DNA of 64,000 bases, taken from assembly GCA_964499365.1 (NCBI GenBank), contig CAZCKU010000008.1, positions 62,001 through 126,000 on the forward strand, given 5' to 3'. The stretch's first letter is position 1; each line of letters starts with the position of its first letter. This document shows positions 42,189 to 51,407 of the stretch, piece by piece. This DNA comes from PALSA-1316 sp964499365. GTDB taxonomy: Bacteria; Nitrospirota; Thermodesulfovibrionia; Thermodesulfovibrionales; UBA6898. The notes under the pieces were generated by a model, which was given only the letters and a program-made list of their open reading frames with translations, made no database searches and was not told where the DNA came from. A program made the translations under genes and the position numbers.

Positions 42189-43583
42189 ATGAGCGATTAT
42201 CAGTACGATAATCAGACAGTAAAAGGCTTTATCGTTTCCTCGATCTTCTGGGGTGTGGTGGGAATAGTCCTCGGGCTGCTCATATCGATCCAGATGTGGA
42301 AACCCGAAATGAACTTTCCGCCGTTTTTCACCTTTGGAAGACTGAGGGCAGTACACACCAACGGCCTGGCCTTTGGCCTCGGCGTCGGCGCAATCTTCGG
42401 CATTTCGTATTACATCATGATGCGGCTCGCCAAACGGCCCCTGCTGTTTCCAAAGCTGGCACGGATACAGCTCTATCTCTTTAATGCAGGGATCCTGCTG
42501 GCGGCAGTCAGCCTGCTGATGGGGCAGACACAGTCGCTGGAGTACGCTGAACTGGAATGGCCTATCGACCTCGCTATCGTCGTCCTCTGGGTCATGTTCG
42601 CGATCAATGTCTTCGGCACGATTATCAAGCGCAAGGAAGAGCAGATGTATATCTCGCTCTGGTATATCATTGCAACGACTATTGCCGTTGCGGTCCTCTA
42701 CATCGTCAACAACCTTTCGATCCCCGCCGGACTCACCAAGTCGTATCACCTCTTCGCCGGCGTCAACAGCGCCAACGTTCAATGGTGGTATGGCCATAAT
42801 GCCGTCGGCTTCGTCTTTACCACGCCGATCCTGGCGATGTTCTACTACTTTCTCCCGAAGTCGACCGGCATCCCCATTTACAGCCACCGGCTTTCGATCA
42901 TCGCCTTCTGGTCCCTTGTCTTTGCCTATCTCTGGACTGGCGCCCATCACCTGGTCTATACACCGCTGCCCGACTGGATACAGACGCTCGGGATCGTCTT
43001 CACCATATTCCTGATAGCGCCGTCCTGGGGATCGGTCGTCAACGGGTATTACACCGTCGGCACCGACTGGTCAAAAATGAACACCAACTACCTGACGAAA
43101 TTCTTTATTATGGGAATCACCTTCTACGGCCTCCAGACCGTCCAGGGACCGACCCAGGGGCTCAGGATCGTCAGCCAGCTTATCCACTACACTGACTGGG
43201 TCCCCGGCCACGTGCATATGGGGACGATGGGCTGGGTTACCATGACAACCGCCGCCTCAATCTACTATGTCATACCGAAGATCTATCACACCGAGATCTA
43301 CAGCGAGAAGGTCGCCAACATCCATTTCTGGCTCGTCCTGATCGGACAGCTGATCTTCTCGATCACGATGTGGATCACCGGCATACAGCAGGGGGCCTTA
43401 TGGAAGGCAACCAACGCGGACGGCAGTCTTAAATACACCTTTATCGAGACGCTCACAAAGAACTATCCGTTCTGGCAGGTCAGGACGGTCGGCGGTCTGA
43501 TATTCACCGTCGGCATGCTCTTCTTTATCTATAACATTTACATGACCATCCGCAAGGGATCCCTTGCGGAGGCGAAGGCTTAG
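42189..43583 (+). CDS. ccoN: cbb3-type cytochrome c oxidase subunit I (CcoN)
   Basis: 464-aa catalytic heme-copper oxidase subunit with about 12 membrane helices. Distinct segments are LRAVHTNGLAFG (low-spin heme His), QWWYGHNAVGF (Cu_B/cross-link region), WTGAHHLVYTPLPDW (Cu_B His pair) and YTDWVPGHVHMGTMGW (heme His ligands). It reduces oxygen to water at high affinity and pumps protons. AGGAGGAG precedes the ATG. First structural gene of the cluster. Confidence 0.96.
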   Translation: MSDYQYDNQTVKGFIVSSIFWGVVGIVLGLLISIQMWKPEMNFPPFFTFGRLRAVHTNGLAFGLGVGAIFGISYYIMMRLAKRPLLFPKLARIQLYLFNAGILLAAVSLLMGQTQSLEYAELEWPIDLAIVVLWVMFAINVFGTIIKRKEEQMYISLWYIIATTIAVAVLYIVNNLSIPAGLTKSYHLFAGVNSANVQWWYGHNAVGFVFTTPILAMFYYFLPKSTGIPIYSHRLSIIAFWSLVFAYLWTGAHHLVYTPLPDWIQTLGIVFTIFLIAPSWGSVVNGYYTVGTDWSKMNTNYLTKFFIMGITFYGLQTVQGPTQGLRIVSQLIHYTDWVPGHVHMGTMGWVTMTTAASIYYVIPKIYHTEIYSEKVANIHFWLVLIGQLIFSITMWITGIQQGALWKATNADGSLKYTFIETLTKNYPFWQVRTVGGLIFTVGMLFFIYNIYMTIRKGSLAEAKA

Positions 43584-43593
43584 GGGGTACGCG

Positions 43594-44532
43594 ATGGCAG
43601 GCGGAATATATAACAAACCGATAGCATTTGCGTTAACCGCAACCGTCGTTATCCTGATCGGAACGGTCGTCACCATGTTCTACCCGATGCTGACACCCGA
43701 GATGCACCCGAAGCTCGAAAATCTCAAGCCCTTCACCGCCCTGCAGCTGGCAGGACGTGATATCTATCAGAGGGAGGGCTGTGTCAACTGCCACACCCAG
43801 ACCGTGCGGCCTCTGAAGACCGAGGTGCTGCGGTACGGGGAATATTCAAAGGCAGGAGAGTTTGCCTATGACCGGCCGTTCCTCTGGGGCTCCAAGAGGA
43901 CGGGTCCCGACCTTGCCAGGATAGGGGGGAAGTATCCGGATAAGTGGCACTATATCCATTTTGAAAAGCCCCAGGGTATGTTCCCGGAAACGAACATGCC
44001 GGCCTATGCGTTCCTGTCAAAGAACAACCTCGACCCTGCTGATGTTGAGGCGCATATGAAGGCTCTCGGGTTTCCTTACACAAAGGAAGAGATAGCCGCC
44101 CTGGCAGGCAAAACCGACATGGACGCACTCGTCGCCTACATGCAGGTCCTCGGCACTGCGGTGAAGAAGGCTGCAGCGCCGGCAGAGGCCACGGCAGGAA
44201 CAGTCAAGGAGGTCCATTTTCCAAACCCGCTTGCAGGCAATGCTCAGGCCATCGCCAGGGGCAAGGAACTGTATGCGAAGCACTGTGCCTCGTGCCATGC
44301 TGCGAATGCCAAGGGTGAAATAGGGCCGAGCCTCGTGGATGAGGAGTTCTTCTATCAGAAGGGCGATATGCCGGACGACGACTACTTTGAGGTGACCAAT
44401 AATGGGACGTCAGAGGGCTATGTCGAGGACGGCCGCGTCGGCAAAGGCGGCATGCCCGGCTTTAAGGACCAGCTCAGCAAGGACGACATATGGTCGATCG
44501 TCGCCTGGCTGCGCTCGATAAAGGGCAAATAA
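43594..44532 (+). CDS. CcoO fused to a CcoP-like cytochrome c domain
   Basis: 312-aa mono-anchored protein. Residues 1-190 match CcoO: one N-terminal membrane helix, heme site EGCVNCHTQ, then PFLWGSKRTGPDLARIGGKYPD and NMPAYAFLS. After an Ala/Pro linker, residues about 210-312 form a second cytochrome c domain with CASCH and GMPGF (Met ligand), as in CcoP. Usual CcoP has two hemes; here only one such domain is fused. I start at the ATG at 43594. The CcoP membrane part is encoded separately next door. Confidence 0.9.
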   Translation: MAGGIYNKPIAFALTATVVILIGTVVTMFYPMLTPEMHPKLENLKPFTALQLAGRDIYQREGCVNCHTQTVRPLKTEVLRYGEYSKAGEFAYDRPFLWGSKRTGPDLARIGGKYPDKWHYIHFEKPQGMFPETNMPAYAFLSKNNLDPADVEAHMKALGFPYTKEEIAALAGKTDMDALVAYMQVLGTAVKKAAAPAEATAGTVKEVHFPNPLAGNAQAIARGKELYAKHCASCHAANAKGEIGPSLVDEEFFYQKGDMPDDDYFEVTNNGTSEGYVEDGRVGKGGMPGFKDQLSKDDIWSIVAWLRSIKGK

Positions 44533-44541
44533 GGAGGATAT

Positions 44542-44727
44542 ATGGCTGAAGATCTTGATAATATTGACTCATTTGAGGCAAAGGAGACGTCACGGAAGCT
44601 TCCGGTCGGATGGCTGATCCTCTTCTGGGGGCTCATCATCTGGGGTGTATACTATTTTGCGGCCTACAGCCCCGCGATAAGCGGATGGACACAGGCCAAG
44701 GCCTACGAGGAATCAATAAAGAAATAA
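44542..44727 (+). CDS. Stand-alone CcoP N-terminal membrane segment
   Basis: 61-aa protein with a single membrane helix in KLPVGWLILFWGLIIWGVYY, flanked by an acidic N-terminus. This resembles the N-terminal anchor of CcoP, detached from its cytochrome part, which is fused to CcoO instead. AAGGAGG precedes the ATG. An alternative is a CcoQ-type helper; the CcoP_N reading fits the LP.GW..LFW pattern better. Confidence 0.72.
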   Translation: MAEDLDNIDSFEAKETSRKLPVGWLILFWGLIIWGVYYFAAYSPAISGWTQAKAYEESIKK

Positions 44728-44775
44728 TGGCGTTTCAAGGAACAGTGGGTAATGTGAAATTCTGTTTGAGTTCAA

Positions 44776-44881
44776 GCCCCCCTTTGGCAAAGGGAGCCTG
44801 CCTGTCCGGTAGGCAGGGGTAGGAGGGATTTTCATAATTAATAAGAAAATCTCCCCTCACCCCTCTTTTCCAAAGAGGGGG
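44776..44881. repeat. Modular palindromic repeat, copy A
   Basis: Two palindromic modules: CTTTGGCAAAG flanked by C/G runs, with an inserted CCTGCCTGTCC...GGCAGG stem, and CCCCTCTTTTCCAAAGAGGGG. The flanks share GGAGGGATTTT and AAAATCTCCCC with copies at 56280 and 60469. Sits in the middle of the cco cluster between coding genes. Confidence 0.85.
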
Positions 44882-44964
44882 ATCAGAATATAGCCCACTG
44901 AAATGACAGATCAATAGAGGGCCGGTTATACGCCGGCCCTCTATAAAAAAATGGAGAACATACT

Positions 44965-45057
44965 ATGGACATGTCAATCGCTGCAACAATCGCTTTCACG
45001 GTATTGCCCACTCTTGCGGCCGTCTATCTCTTTTATATGGCGAGCAAAAAGAAGTAG
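44965..45057 (+). CDS. Very small membrane protein in the cco cluster
   Basis: 30-aa protein with one hydrophobic helix (IAATIAFTVLPTLAAVYLFY) and a basic end (MASKKK). GGAGA precedes the ATG at 44965. It is in frame, packed just before ccoQ and shaped like the small subunits of heme-copper oxidases (CcoQ/CcoS size class). Too short for family assignment. Confidence 0.65.
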   Translation: MDMSIAATIAFTVLPTLAAVYLFYMASKKK

Positions 45058-45069
45058 CCGGTCTTTATC

Positions 45070-45213
45070 ATGAGCGCTTCGGGATTTGCCTATTTTATCT
45101 TTGGCCTGACACTGGTCATCCTTTTCGGGGTTATCATCAGGCACTACTACTCGAAAAAACGTCACAGCAAGGTTGAAGAAGCAAAGTTCACCATGTTCGA
45201 TGACGAAGATTAG
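45070..45213 (+). CDS. ccoQ: CcoQ-like oxidase assembly subunit
   Basis: 47-aa single-helix protein: hydrophobic segment about 6-24, then basic RHYYSKKRHSK and an acidic end FTMFDDED. This is the usual CcoQ/FixQ plan, and it lies between the oxidase subunits and ccoG. Its end overlaps the likely ATG of ccoG. Confidence 0.75.
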   Translation: MSASGFAYFIFGLTLVILFGVIIRHYYSKKRHSKVEEAKFTMFDDED

Positions 45214-46426
45214 GCGTTTCGGTCCTTACAGACGGATCGCCATACTCCTGCAGGCCGTCATAGTCCTGGGCCTCCCGTTTCTGAAGATCGGGGGGGAAAG
45301 CGCCCTCCGTTTTGACCTGCCGTCCCTGAGGCTTCATTTCTTCGGGAAGGCGCTCTGGCTGCAGGAATTCTTTATCGTCCTGATCGCCCTGCTCTTCGTC
45401 ACCTTCCTGATCCTGCTGGTTACGGTCCTGTTCGGAAGGATCTGGTGCGGCTGGCTCTGCCCCCAGACCGCCCTGACCTATCTGACGGGCTTCACCGATC
45501 ATTCCGAAAGAAAAGGGATCGCCAGAAGAGTTGCCGGCTATGCAGCGATATTCGGGATAAGCCTGCTGGTGGGGGCAAACCTGATCTGGTATTTCGTATC
45601 CCCCTATGAATTTTTCACGCTTCTGCGCAGCAACAGCCTCGGTACGGCCATAACCTGGGCCTGGTCGCTGCTGACGGTCATACTCTTTGCGGATCTGGCC
45701 TTTGTGCGGCACCGGTTCTGCGCTACCATCTGTCCTTACTCACGGATGCAGAGCACCCTTTTCGACAACAGGACCATGGTCATTGCGTTCGATACGCAAA
45801 GAGGCGGGGAGTGCATGAACTGCTCCGCCTGCGTGCGCACCTGCCCTGTCGGGATAGATATCCGCAAGGGACTCAGCCCTGCCTGCGTCAGTTGCGCAGA
45901 ATGCATAGACTCGTGCGCCGGGATGATGGATAAAAGGGGCAGGAAGGGCTTGATAGGTTATTTCTTCGGTCTCCCCGGCCAGGGCCCGGCCAGGGGCATT
46001 GGCTTCCTCCGCAGGAATGTTATCCTGGTCTCGGGGGTAACGCTTTCGCTGCTGATTTTTCTGATCGTGGTCACCTCGGGAAGAAAGTCCCTGGACATGA
46101 CCGTCATGCCCGCCCATAACTTTTCCCCGCGCCTCACCGCAGACGGTCAGGTGATCAACGCCTATCTCATCGCCTTCGAAAACAGGGGCCGCAGCGATCT
46201 GCAGGTGCGGCTTTCGGCATATGCCGGCCAGCTTCAGATATCCCTGAACCCTGCGATGATCCAGGTCAAGGCCGGCGAACATAAGACAGCAACGATATTT
46301 GCAGAGGCCCGTGACACGCAGTCGGCAGCCCGCCGTCTTACGATTGGCATATCCGCAGTCTATGGTGAAACCGGGGAAGAACAGTTAACGCGAAACGCAG
46401 TCTTTGTATCGGAGGCAGAAAAATGA
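45200..46426 (+). CDS. ccoG: Cytochrome cbb3 oxidase accessory protein CcoG
   Basis: 408-aa polytopic membrane ferredoxin-like protein (RdxA/CcoG) that helps insert copper into the oxidase. It has about five membrane segments, the CGWLCPQTA and CATICPYSR motifs, and two ferredoxin-like clusters CMNCSACVRTCP and CVSCAECIDSCAG; the C-terminus is a periplasmic Ig-like domain. I start at the ATG at 45200, overlapping ccoQ, rather than TTG at 45173. The stop overlaps ccoH by 4 nt. Confidence 0.93.
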   Translation: MTKIRRFGPYRRIAILLQAVIVLGLPFLKIGGESALRFDLPSLRLHFFGKALWLQEFFIVLIALLFVTFLILLVTVLFGRIWCGWLCPQTALTYLTGFTDHSERKGIARRVAGYAAIFGISLLVGANLIWYFVSPYEFFTLLRSNSLGTAITWAWSLLTVILFADLAFVRHRFCATICPYSRMQSTLFDNRTMVIAFDTQRGGECMNCSACVRTCPVGIDIRKGLSPACVSCAECIDSCAGMMDKRGRKGLIGYFFGLPGQGPARGIGFLRRNVILVSGVTLSLLIFLIVVTSGRKSLDMTVMPAHNFSPRLTADGQVINAYLIAFENRGRSDLQVRLSAYAGQLQISLNPAMIQVKAGEHKTATIFAEARDTQSAARRLTIGISAVYGETGEEQLTRNAVFVSEAEK

Positions 46427-46884
46427 AAAGAGTGATCGTCTTCGTGACCATTGCCGCCGTGGCGGCAGTCGTCGGGGCCATTGTTGTCGGCAGCCGAACC
46501 TTTGAAGGTATCGTCGCCGACAAGCCTTATGAAACCGGCATTGCCTGGGACAAAACCCGGCACGAGAAGATGGCGTCGGGCTGGAATGCCGTTCTCACAA
46601 ACCGGGACGTTCGGGTCGGAGACGCGGAGCTGGCACTCAGGGTAACCGACAAGACAGGGGCCCCGCTGAAAGCCGCTGCGGTGGCTGTTCACCTCAGCAG
46701 GCCGCATACAACGGCCCGGGACAGAACCTATCGCAGCCGTGAGACAGGCCCCGGAATATATAGTGCTGCGGTTACGTTCCCGGATTATGGGTACTGGGAC
46801 CTTAAAACGACTGTATCCGCTGACGGAAAAAGTGTATCATTTGAGGAGAGGATATTCATAAACAAGACTGGAGGCAACCCATGA
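46423..46884 (+). CDS. ccoH: FixH/CcoH-type protein
   Basis: 153-aa protein with one N-terminal helix and a FixH-like periplasmic fold: GIAWDKTRHEKMASGWNA, DKTGAPLKAAAVAVHLSRP and PGIYSAAVTFPDYGYWDL. It aids cbb3 assembly, probably with CcoI. It overlaps ccoG and the next cytochrome c by 4 nt each. Confidence 0.9.
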   Translation: MKRVIVFVTIAAVAAVVGAIVVGSRTFEGIVADKPYETGIAWDKTRHEKMASGWNAVLTNRDVRVGDAELALRVTDKTGAPLKAAAVAVHLSRPHTTARDRTYRSRETGPGIYSAAVTFPDYGYWDLKTTVSADGKSVSFEERIFINKTGGNP

Positions 46885-47237
46885 AGAAACTGGCAGCATT
46901 CGTCGCGGTCATCGCGATCGGACTCGTTTGTACAACCACGGGGGCGGCAAGCGGAGCTGAGACTAAAAACAGGAATCCGTATGAAGGCAAGCAGGCGGTC
47001 CTCAAGGAGGGAAAAAGGATCTTCGACAGCAACTGCAAGAGCTGTCATGGCGAGGGGGCGAAGGGCGATATCTGCCCTGACCTGACGACAAAGAAAAAGA
47101 AGTTCGGGAATTCTGACGCGGATCTCTACACCACCATCGCGAAGGGGCGACCGGCCGGGATGCCGAACTGGGACAATACCCTCGGCGCTGCTAAGATCTG
47201 GAAGGTGATCACCTACCTCAGGAGCGTCGAAAAATAA
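46881..47237 (+). CDS. Periplasmic class I cytochrome c
   Basis: 118-aa secreted cytochrome: signal peptide (about 1-26), one heme site CKSCH, and AGMPNWDNTLG holding the axial Met. It overlaps ccoH by 4 nt. It may be the direct electron donor to the oxidase, in place of a heme missing from the CcoP-like part. Length is normal for a mono-heme cytochrome. Confidence 0.92.
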   Translation: MKKLAAFVAVIAIGLVCTTTGAASGAETKNRNPYEGKQAVLKEGKRIFDSNCKSCHGEGAKGDICPDLTTKKKKFGNSDADLYTTIAKGRPAGMPNWDNTLGAAKIWKVITYLRSVEK

Positions 47238-47320
47238 TCACGAATTTTCTGGACGCACATAACAGCTTATTTCTTTTCTTGCGAATTAGATCTAAAGTAA
47301 AGCGACACGTCAGCTTATTT

Positions 47321-47395
47321 TGTCATTCCGGCCTGTCCGGAATCTTTCTTTGTTTTCAGAAGGATTCCCGACGCGTTTCACTTGCCGGAATGACA
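47321..47395. repeat. Inverted-repeat-ended intergenic element
   Basis: 12-bp perfect terminal repeats TGTCATTCCGGC (47321-47332) and GCCGGAATGACA (47384-47395), about 75 bp in all, with inner complementary segments (CCGGAATC and GATTCCCG). The start codon of the following lipoprotein lies immediately after it. No transposase. Confidence 0.7.
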
Positions 47396-47851
47396 ATGGG
47401 TGCGGCTTTACCTGTGACCATCTTATTCATTCTCATTTTACCCATGGCCTGCAACCGTAATAACACAGCTGAACAGGCAGACTGCGACCTGGCCGCGGGT
47501 GCCTGCGTGAAGACAGTCGGCGCTGATCATCCGGTGCAGGTGACACTCGATATAGAACCCAGACCCCTGGCGACCATGAAACGCCTTGTGTTCACGGTCG
47601 GCGTTGCAGGCACCGCTGGGGAGATGAACAATGCCGAGGTCTTTATCGATCTCACGATGCCGGGAATGTCGATGATGGAAAACAGGATTCACTTGCGCCG
47701 GACTCAGGACGGCCGGTACGCTGGCGAAGGGGTTATCGTCAAATGCTCCAGCGGAAGAAAAATCTGGAAGGCGGATGTCACCATCGACCGTCACGGCGCT
47801 GCTGCATCCGGCAGCATGCATACCTCCTTTCAGTTCAGGGTCGGCCGGTAG
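47396..47851 (+). CDS. Lipoprotein of the cbb3 cluster (FixH/YtkA-like fold)
   Basis: 151-aa predicted lipoprotein with lipobox LPMAC. The mature part has DLTMPGMSMMENR and RYAGEGVIVKCSSG, like the YtkA/FixH group. Met-rich GMSMM might touch copper. The start is the ATG at 47396, directly after the repeat element; the earlier part of the open frame is that repeat. It overlaps the next GTG start by one nt. Confidence 0.72.
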   Translation: MGAALPVTILFILILPMACNRNNTAEQADCDLAAGACVKTVGADHPVQVTLDIEPRPLATMKRLVFTVGVAGTAGEMNNAEVFIDLTMPGMSMMENRIHLRRTQDGRYAGEGVIVKCSSGRKIWKADVTIDRHGAAASGSMHTSFQFRVGR

Positions 47852-48525
47852 TGGATACAGGGTATCTGCTTTCCTTAACCACCGGACTGATGGGAGGCTT
47901 CGGTCACTGCATCGGGATGTGCGGCCCCCTTGTCGCATCGTGTTCCCTGCCTGCGACCCCTCAAAGACTTTCTCCGCGCGTTCTCACCGGCCAGCTGATC
48001 TTTCATGCCGGAAGGATCACCACGTATTCCTGCATCGGCGGCATGGCAGGACTCTCGGGATCGTTTATCAATTCCGCCGGAAGGCTGGCGGGGCTTCAGA
48101 GTGTTGTCCCGTTCCTGGCCGGATTGATCATGATCTGGATGGGTCTGGGCATCCTGGGCATTACAAGGTCTGCCGCCCTTCTGGAAGAACGCAGCGGCCT
48201 GGTGATAAAGGGGGTCAGGGCGATACTCCAGGGAGACAGCGTCTGGCGCTTCTACCCGGTCGGCCTTCTCCTGGGCTTTCTGCCCTGCGGGCTTTCCTAT
48301 TCAGTGTTCATCGGCTCGGCCGGGTCCGGTGGACTGCTGCAGGGCCTGCTCTTCAGCCTGCTCTTCGGACTCGGCACACTGCCGGCCCTGCTCCTGGTCA
48401 GCACCCTGGCCATCGCGGCAGGGCAGAAGGTACGGGGATACCTGTATCGCGCCGGCGGCATCGCCATAATAGCACTGGGACTCCTCTATATTGTCCGGGG
48501 CATACGATCCTATGCCGGCATGTGA
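47851..48525 (+). CDS. Sulfite exporter TauE/SafE-like membrane protein
   Basis: 224-aa polytopic protein with GGFGHCIGMCGPLV and LLGFLPCGLSYSVF, both typical of the SafE-like proteins that accompany cbb3 oxidase biogenesis and copper handling. The cysteines may bind a metal. Start is GTG at 47851, sharing a base with the upstream stop. It overlaps ccoI by 14 nt. Confidence 0.87.
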   Translation: MDTGYLLSLTTGLMGGFGHCIGMCGPLVASCSLPATPQRLSPRVLTGQLIFHAGRITTYSCIGGMAGLSGSFINSAGRLAGLQSVVPFLAGLIMIWMGLGILGITRSAALLEERSGLVIKGVRAILQGDSVWRFYPVGLLLGFLPCGLSYSVFIGSAGSGGLLQGLLFSLLFGLGTLPALLLVSTLAIAAGQKVRGYLYRAGGIAIIALGLLYIVRGIRSYAGM

Positions 48526-50989
48526 CCACTGTCTGAGGGAATTCCCTCAGGGAGATATCGTCAGGGAGACGATAGACGGGAAGTCCCTGACCTTCTGCTG
48601 CAGGGGGTGCAGCGGCATCTACCAGCTTATCCATGCAGAAGGCCTCGACAGTTTCTACCGCAACAGGAAATGGGATGAAACCGGCATCGAGATTTCCTCC
48701 CTCGAAAAAGAGATCGAGGCCGGTGCATTCGAGGAGGCTGCGCGGGAGGTGGACGGACTCCGGGAGATCGACATCTATATAGACGGCATACGCTGCGCCT
48801 CGTGCGTATGGCTGAACGAGAAGGTCCTGACGCGGACCCCCGGCATCGTATCCTGCAGGGTCAACTACGCGACGCACCGTGCGCGTATACGCTGGCAGCC
48901 GCAGGTCACGGGGCTTGCCGGCATACTCAGGAGGATCCAGGCGATCGGGTACGTCCCGAAGCCTTATTCAGAGTCAGCGCAGCTTGCAGCCCGCAACGCC
49001 GAGGCCCGTGACATGCTCGTCCGCCTTGGTACAGCCGGTTTCGTCTCTTCACAGATCATGATCTACAGCATCGCCCTCTACGCCGGGTATTTTCAGGGCA
49101 TCGACAGCAGCACCCGTTTCATTCTCGAAATAATAGCCATGCTGCTGACCATACCGGTGATATTCTACTCAGGCGGCCCGTTCATCAAAAGCACCATAAA
49201 CGGACTGAAGCACCTCAGGTTCAATATGGACTCCCTCATCGTAATCGGCACGGGCTCCGCCTTCGTCTACAGCATCTATGCCATGTTCCGGGGCATGGAG
49301 GTCTATTTCGACACCTCGGTCATGATCGTTACCCTGATACTCATAGGACGGTATATCGAGCTGCAGGCCAAGGGAAAGGCATCTGAGACGCTCAGGAAGC
49401 TTGCAGCGCTCACCCCCCGCACGGTCCGGATGCCTGCTGCACCGGGGACAGACAGCACCGAAACGATCAGGGTTCCGGTCGAATCCGTCAGGAGAGGCGA
49501 CCGTATCGAGGTAGTCCCGGGGGAACGCATCCCACTCGACGGTATTGTCGTCAGCGGCAGTTCAGAGGCGGATGAATCGGTCATAACCGGGGAGGCCCGG
49601 CCTGTCGGCAAGGAAACAGGCTCGACGGTCATCAGCGGCAGCATCAATCTCTACGGAACGATTATCTTCGAAGTTACCCACACCATCAACGAAACAGTGC
49701 TCTCCGGGATCATCCGGGCGGTCGAAGATGCCCAGGCAACCAGGCCAAAAATTCAGGCCTTCGCAGACAGGGTCGTCGGAATATTTGTACCTGCGATACT
49801 CGTCCTTGCGGCACTGACGGTCTTCGGGTACCTGGTATCCGGAGCTTCCGTGCACCGCGCCGTCATGACCGGCATATCGGTGCTGGTCATCGCCTGTCCC
49901 TGCAGCCTGGGGCTGGCGACGCCCCTGGCGGTGCTTGTCTTTACCACCATGGCCTCGTCGCGCGGCATTCTGGTGAAATCCGGCGACGTCATCGAGAAGG
50001 CCGTAAAGATCACCGATCTCCTCTTCGACAAGACCGGGACACTGACACGCGGGAAGCCGGTGCTCAGACAGACCGTAGTCTTCGACAGATCCCTCGATCC
50101 TGACTATGTCATCGGTGTTGCCTCCGCTCTTGAGAGGCTCTCGGAACACAGCATCGGAAGGGCCATTGCCTCTGCTGGTGCGCTGCAGCAGCCTGTCCAA
50201 TTCATGGTCAGGGATTTCCGGGCAGTACCGGGACGCGGGATATGCGGCACGGTCGATGAGATGACGGTCAGCATCGGCAACAGGGCCTTCATGCTGGAGC
50301 GCTCGGCAGCCGTTCCGGATGAGGCCCTTCAGGCGGGAACAGCGTTTGAGGAGGCCGGGGACACGGTAGTGTATATCGGTTGGAACGGGGTCGTAAGGGC
50401 TATCATGGTCGTGTCCGACCTGATGAGGGACGAGGTCCCTGCAGTTGTCGCTGATCTCAGGGATGACGGAATAAGCATCGCGGTGATCAGCGGCGACAAC
50501 CGCAAAACAACCGAGTCCCTCGCAGAGGCTGCCGGGATAAGCAGAGCGGTCTACGAGTCAACCCCTCTGATGAAGAAGGATTATATCGCCTCACTGCAGC
50601 AGCAGGGCCGGAGGGTGATGATGGTCGGCGACGGCATCAACGACGCACCTGCCCTCACCCTCGCGGACCTGGGACTGGCCATGGGCAGGGGAACGGATAT
50701 CGCCATCGAGAGCGCTGATGCGATCCTGCTGCGGAGTGACATCGGACTGGTCCCGTTCATGCTCAGGCTTGCCACCAGGTCGAACGCCATCATCCGGCAG
50801 AATATCTTCTGGGCCTTTTTCTATAACCTCCTGGCGATACCGCTTGCCATGGCGGGACTGCTCCATCCGATCGTCGCAGCTGCAGCAATGGCGGCCAGTT
50901 CGCTCTTTGTCGTCGGCAACTCCCTGAGGATCAGGTCGAATATATCGGCGAAGCAGCGCCATATCGGCGAAGCCGGAGGCCGGAGGTGA
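48512..50989 (+). CDS. ccoI: Copper-exporting P-type ATPase CcoI
   Basis: 825-aa P1B-ATPase that loads copper for the oxidase. N-terminal metal-site cysteines CDHC and CCRGC, an HMA-like domain with IRCASCVW, CPC motif in ACPCSLG (transmembrane metal site), phosphorylation loop DKTGTLTRG and hinge GDGINDAPAL. Start at the ATG at 48512. The Cys-rich N-terminus (FixI style) is typical of ccoI. Confidence 0.95.
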   Translation: MPACDHCLREFPQGDIVRETIDGKSLTFCCRGCSGIYQLIHAEGLDSFYRNRKWDETGIEISSLEKEIEAGAFEEAAREVDGLREIDIYIDGIRCASCVWLNEKVLTRTPGIVSCRVNYATHRARIRWQPQVTGLAGILRRIQAIGYVPKPYSESAQLAARNAEARDMLVRLGTAGFVSSQIMIYSIALYAGYFQGIDSSTRFILEIIAMLLTIPVIFYSGGPFIKSTINGLKHLRFNMDSLIVIGTGSAFVYSIYAMFRGMEVYFDTSVMIVTLILIGRYIELQAKGKASETLRKLAALTPRTVRMPAAPGTDSTETIRVPVESVRRGDRIEVVPGERIPLDGIVVSGSSEADESVITGEARPVGKETGSTVISGSINLYGTIIFEVTHTINETVLSGIIRAVEDAQATRPKIQAFADRVVGIFVPAILVLAALTVFGYLVSGASVHRAVMTGISVLVIACPCSLGLATPLAVLVFTTMASSRGILVKSGDVIEKAVKITDLLFDKTGTLTRGKPVLRQTVVFDRSLDPDYVIGVASALERLSEHSIGRAIASAGALQQPVQFMVRDFRAVPGRGICGTVDEMTVSIGNRAFMLERSAAVPDEALQAGTAFEEAGDTVVYIGWNGVVRAIMVVSDLMRDEVPAVVADLRDDGISIAVISGDNRKTTESLAEAAGISRAVYESTPLMKKDYIASLQQQGRRVMMVGDGINDAPALTLADLGLAMGRGTDIAIESADAILLRSDIGLVPFMLRLATRSNAIIRQNIFWAFFYNLLAIPLAMAGLLHPIVAAAAMAASSLFVVGNSLRIRSNISAKQRHIGEAGGRR

Positions 50990-50999
50990 TTTCAAGATC

Positions 51000-51164
51000 A
51001 TGTGGACTATAGGCTTTCTGATATTCCTTTCGATCATCCTCGGAATCGGGGCATGGCTATTCTTCGTCTGGTCCGTCAGGAGCGGGCAGTACGACGATCC
51101 CGAGGGGCCGAAATACCGCATGCTCGATGACGATGACGAAGAGAAAAAGGAAAAAAATAAATAG
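51000..51164 (+). CDS. ccoS: CcoS-type oxidase assembly protein
   Basis: 54-aa small membrane protein: one helix (about 4-24), then SGQYDDPEGPKYRMLDDDD. The F.W....GQ.DD...P..R.L.DD pattern is the CcoS signature; it is needed for cofactor insertion in cbb3 oxidases. The start lies 10 nt after the ccoI stop. Too short for routine ORF lists. Confidence 0.92.
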   Translation: MWTIGFLIFLSIILGIGAWLFFVWSVRSGQYDDPEGPKYRMLDDDDEEKKEKNK

Positions 51165-51258
51165 CTGTGCAGCCCGACGCCAGACGACAGACAGGATCGA
51201 TCATGCAGCCTTCCGGTCATGTCGACAGCAGACAGTGAGACACCGCGTCTGATCACAC

Positions 51259-51288
51259 TTGACAACCGGACAGAACTGAGACGATAAT
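51259..51288 (+). promoter_or_regulatory. Promoter of the TPR-barrel operon
   Basis: TTGACA (51259-51264), 18-nt spacer, GATAAT (51283-51288); start near 51295, leaving a leader of about 110 nt before the ATG at 51408. Confidence 0.6.
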
Positions 51289-51407
51289 GTGCTTACCGCT
51301 GCCCAGGGCCCCACACGCAAAAAACAGGGCAGAACGGTCCGGAAGAACTGATATCCGGGGTCATTGCCGACACCGGAGCAGCAAAGACAATTGGGAGGAG
51401 AGCAGGC

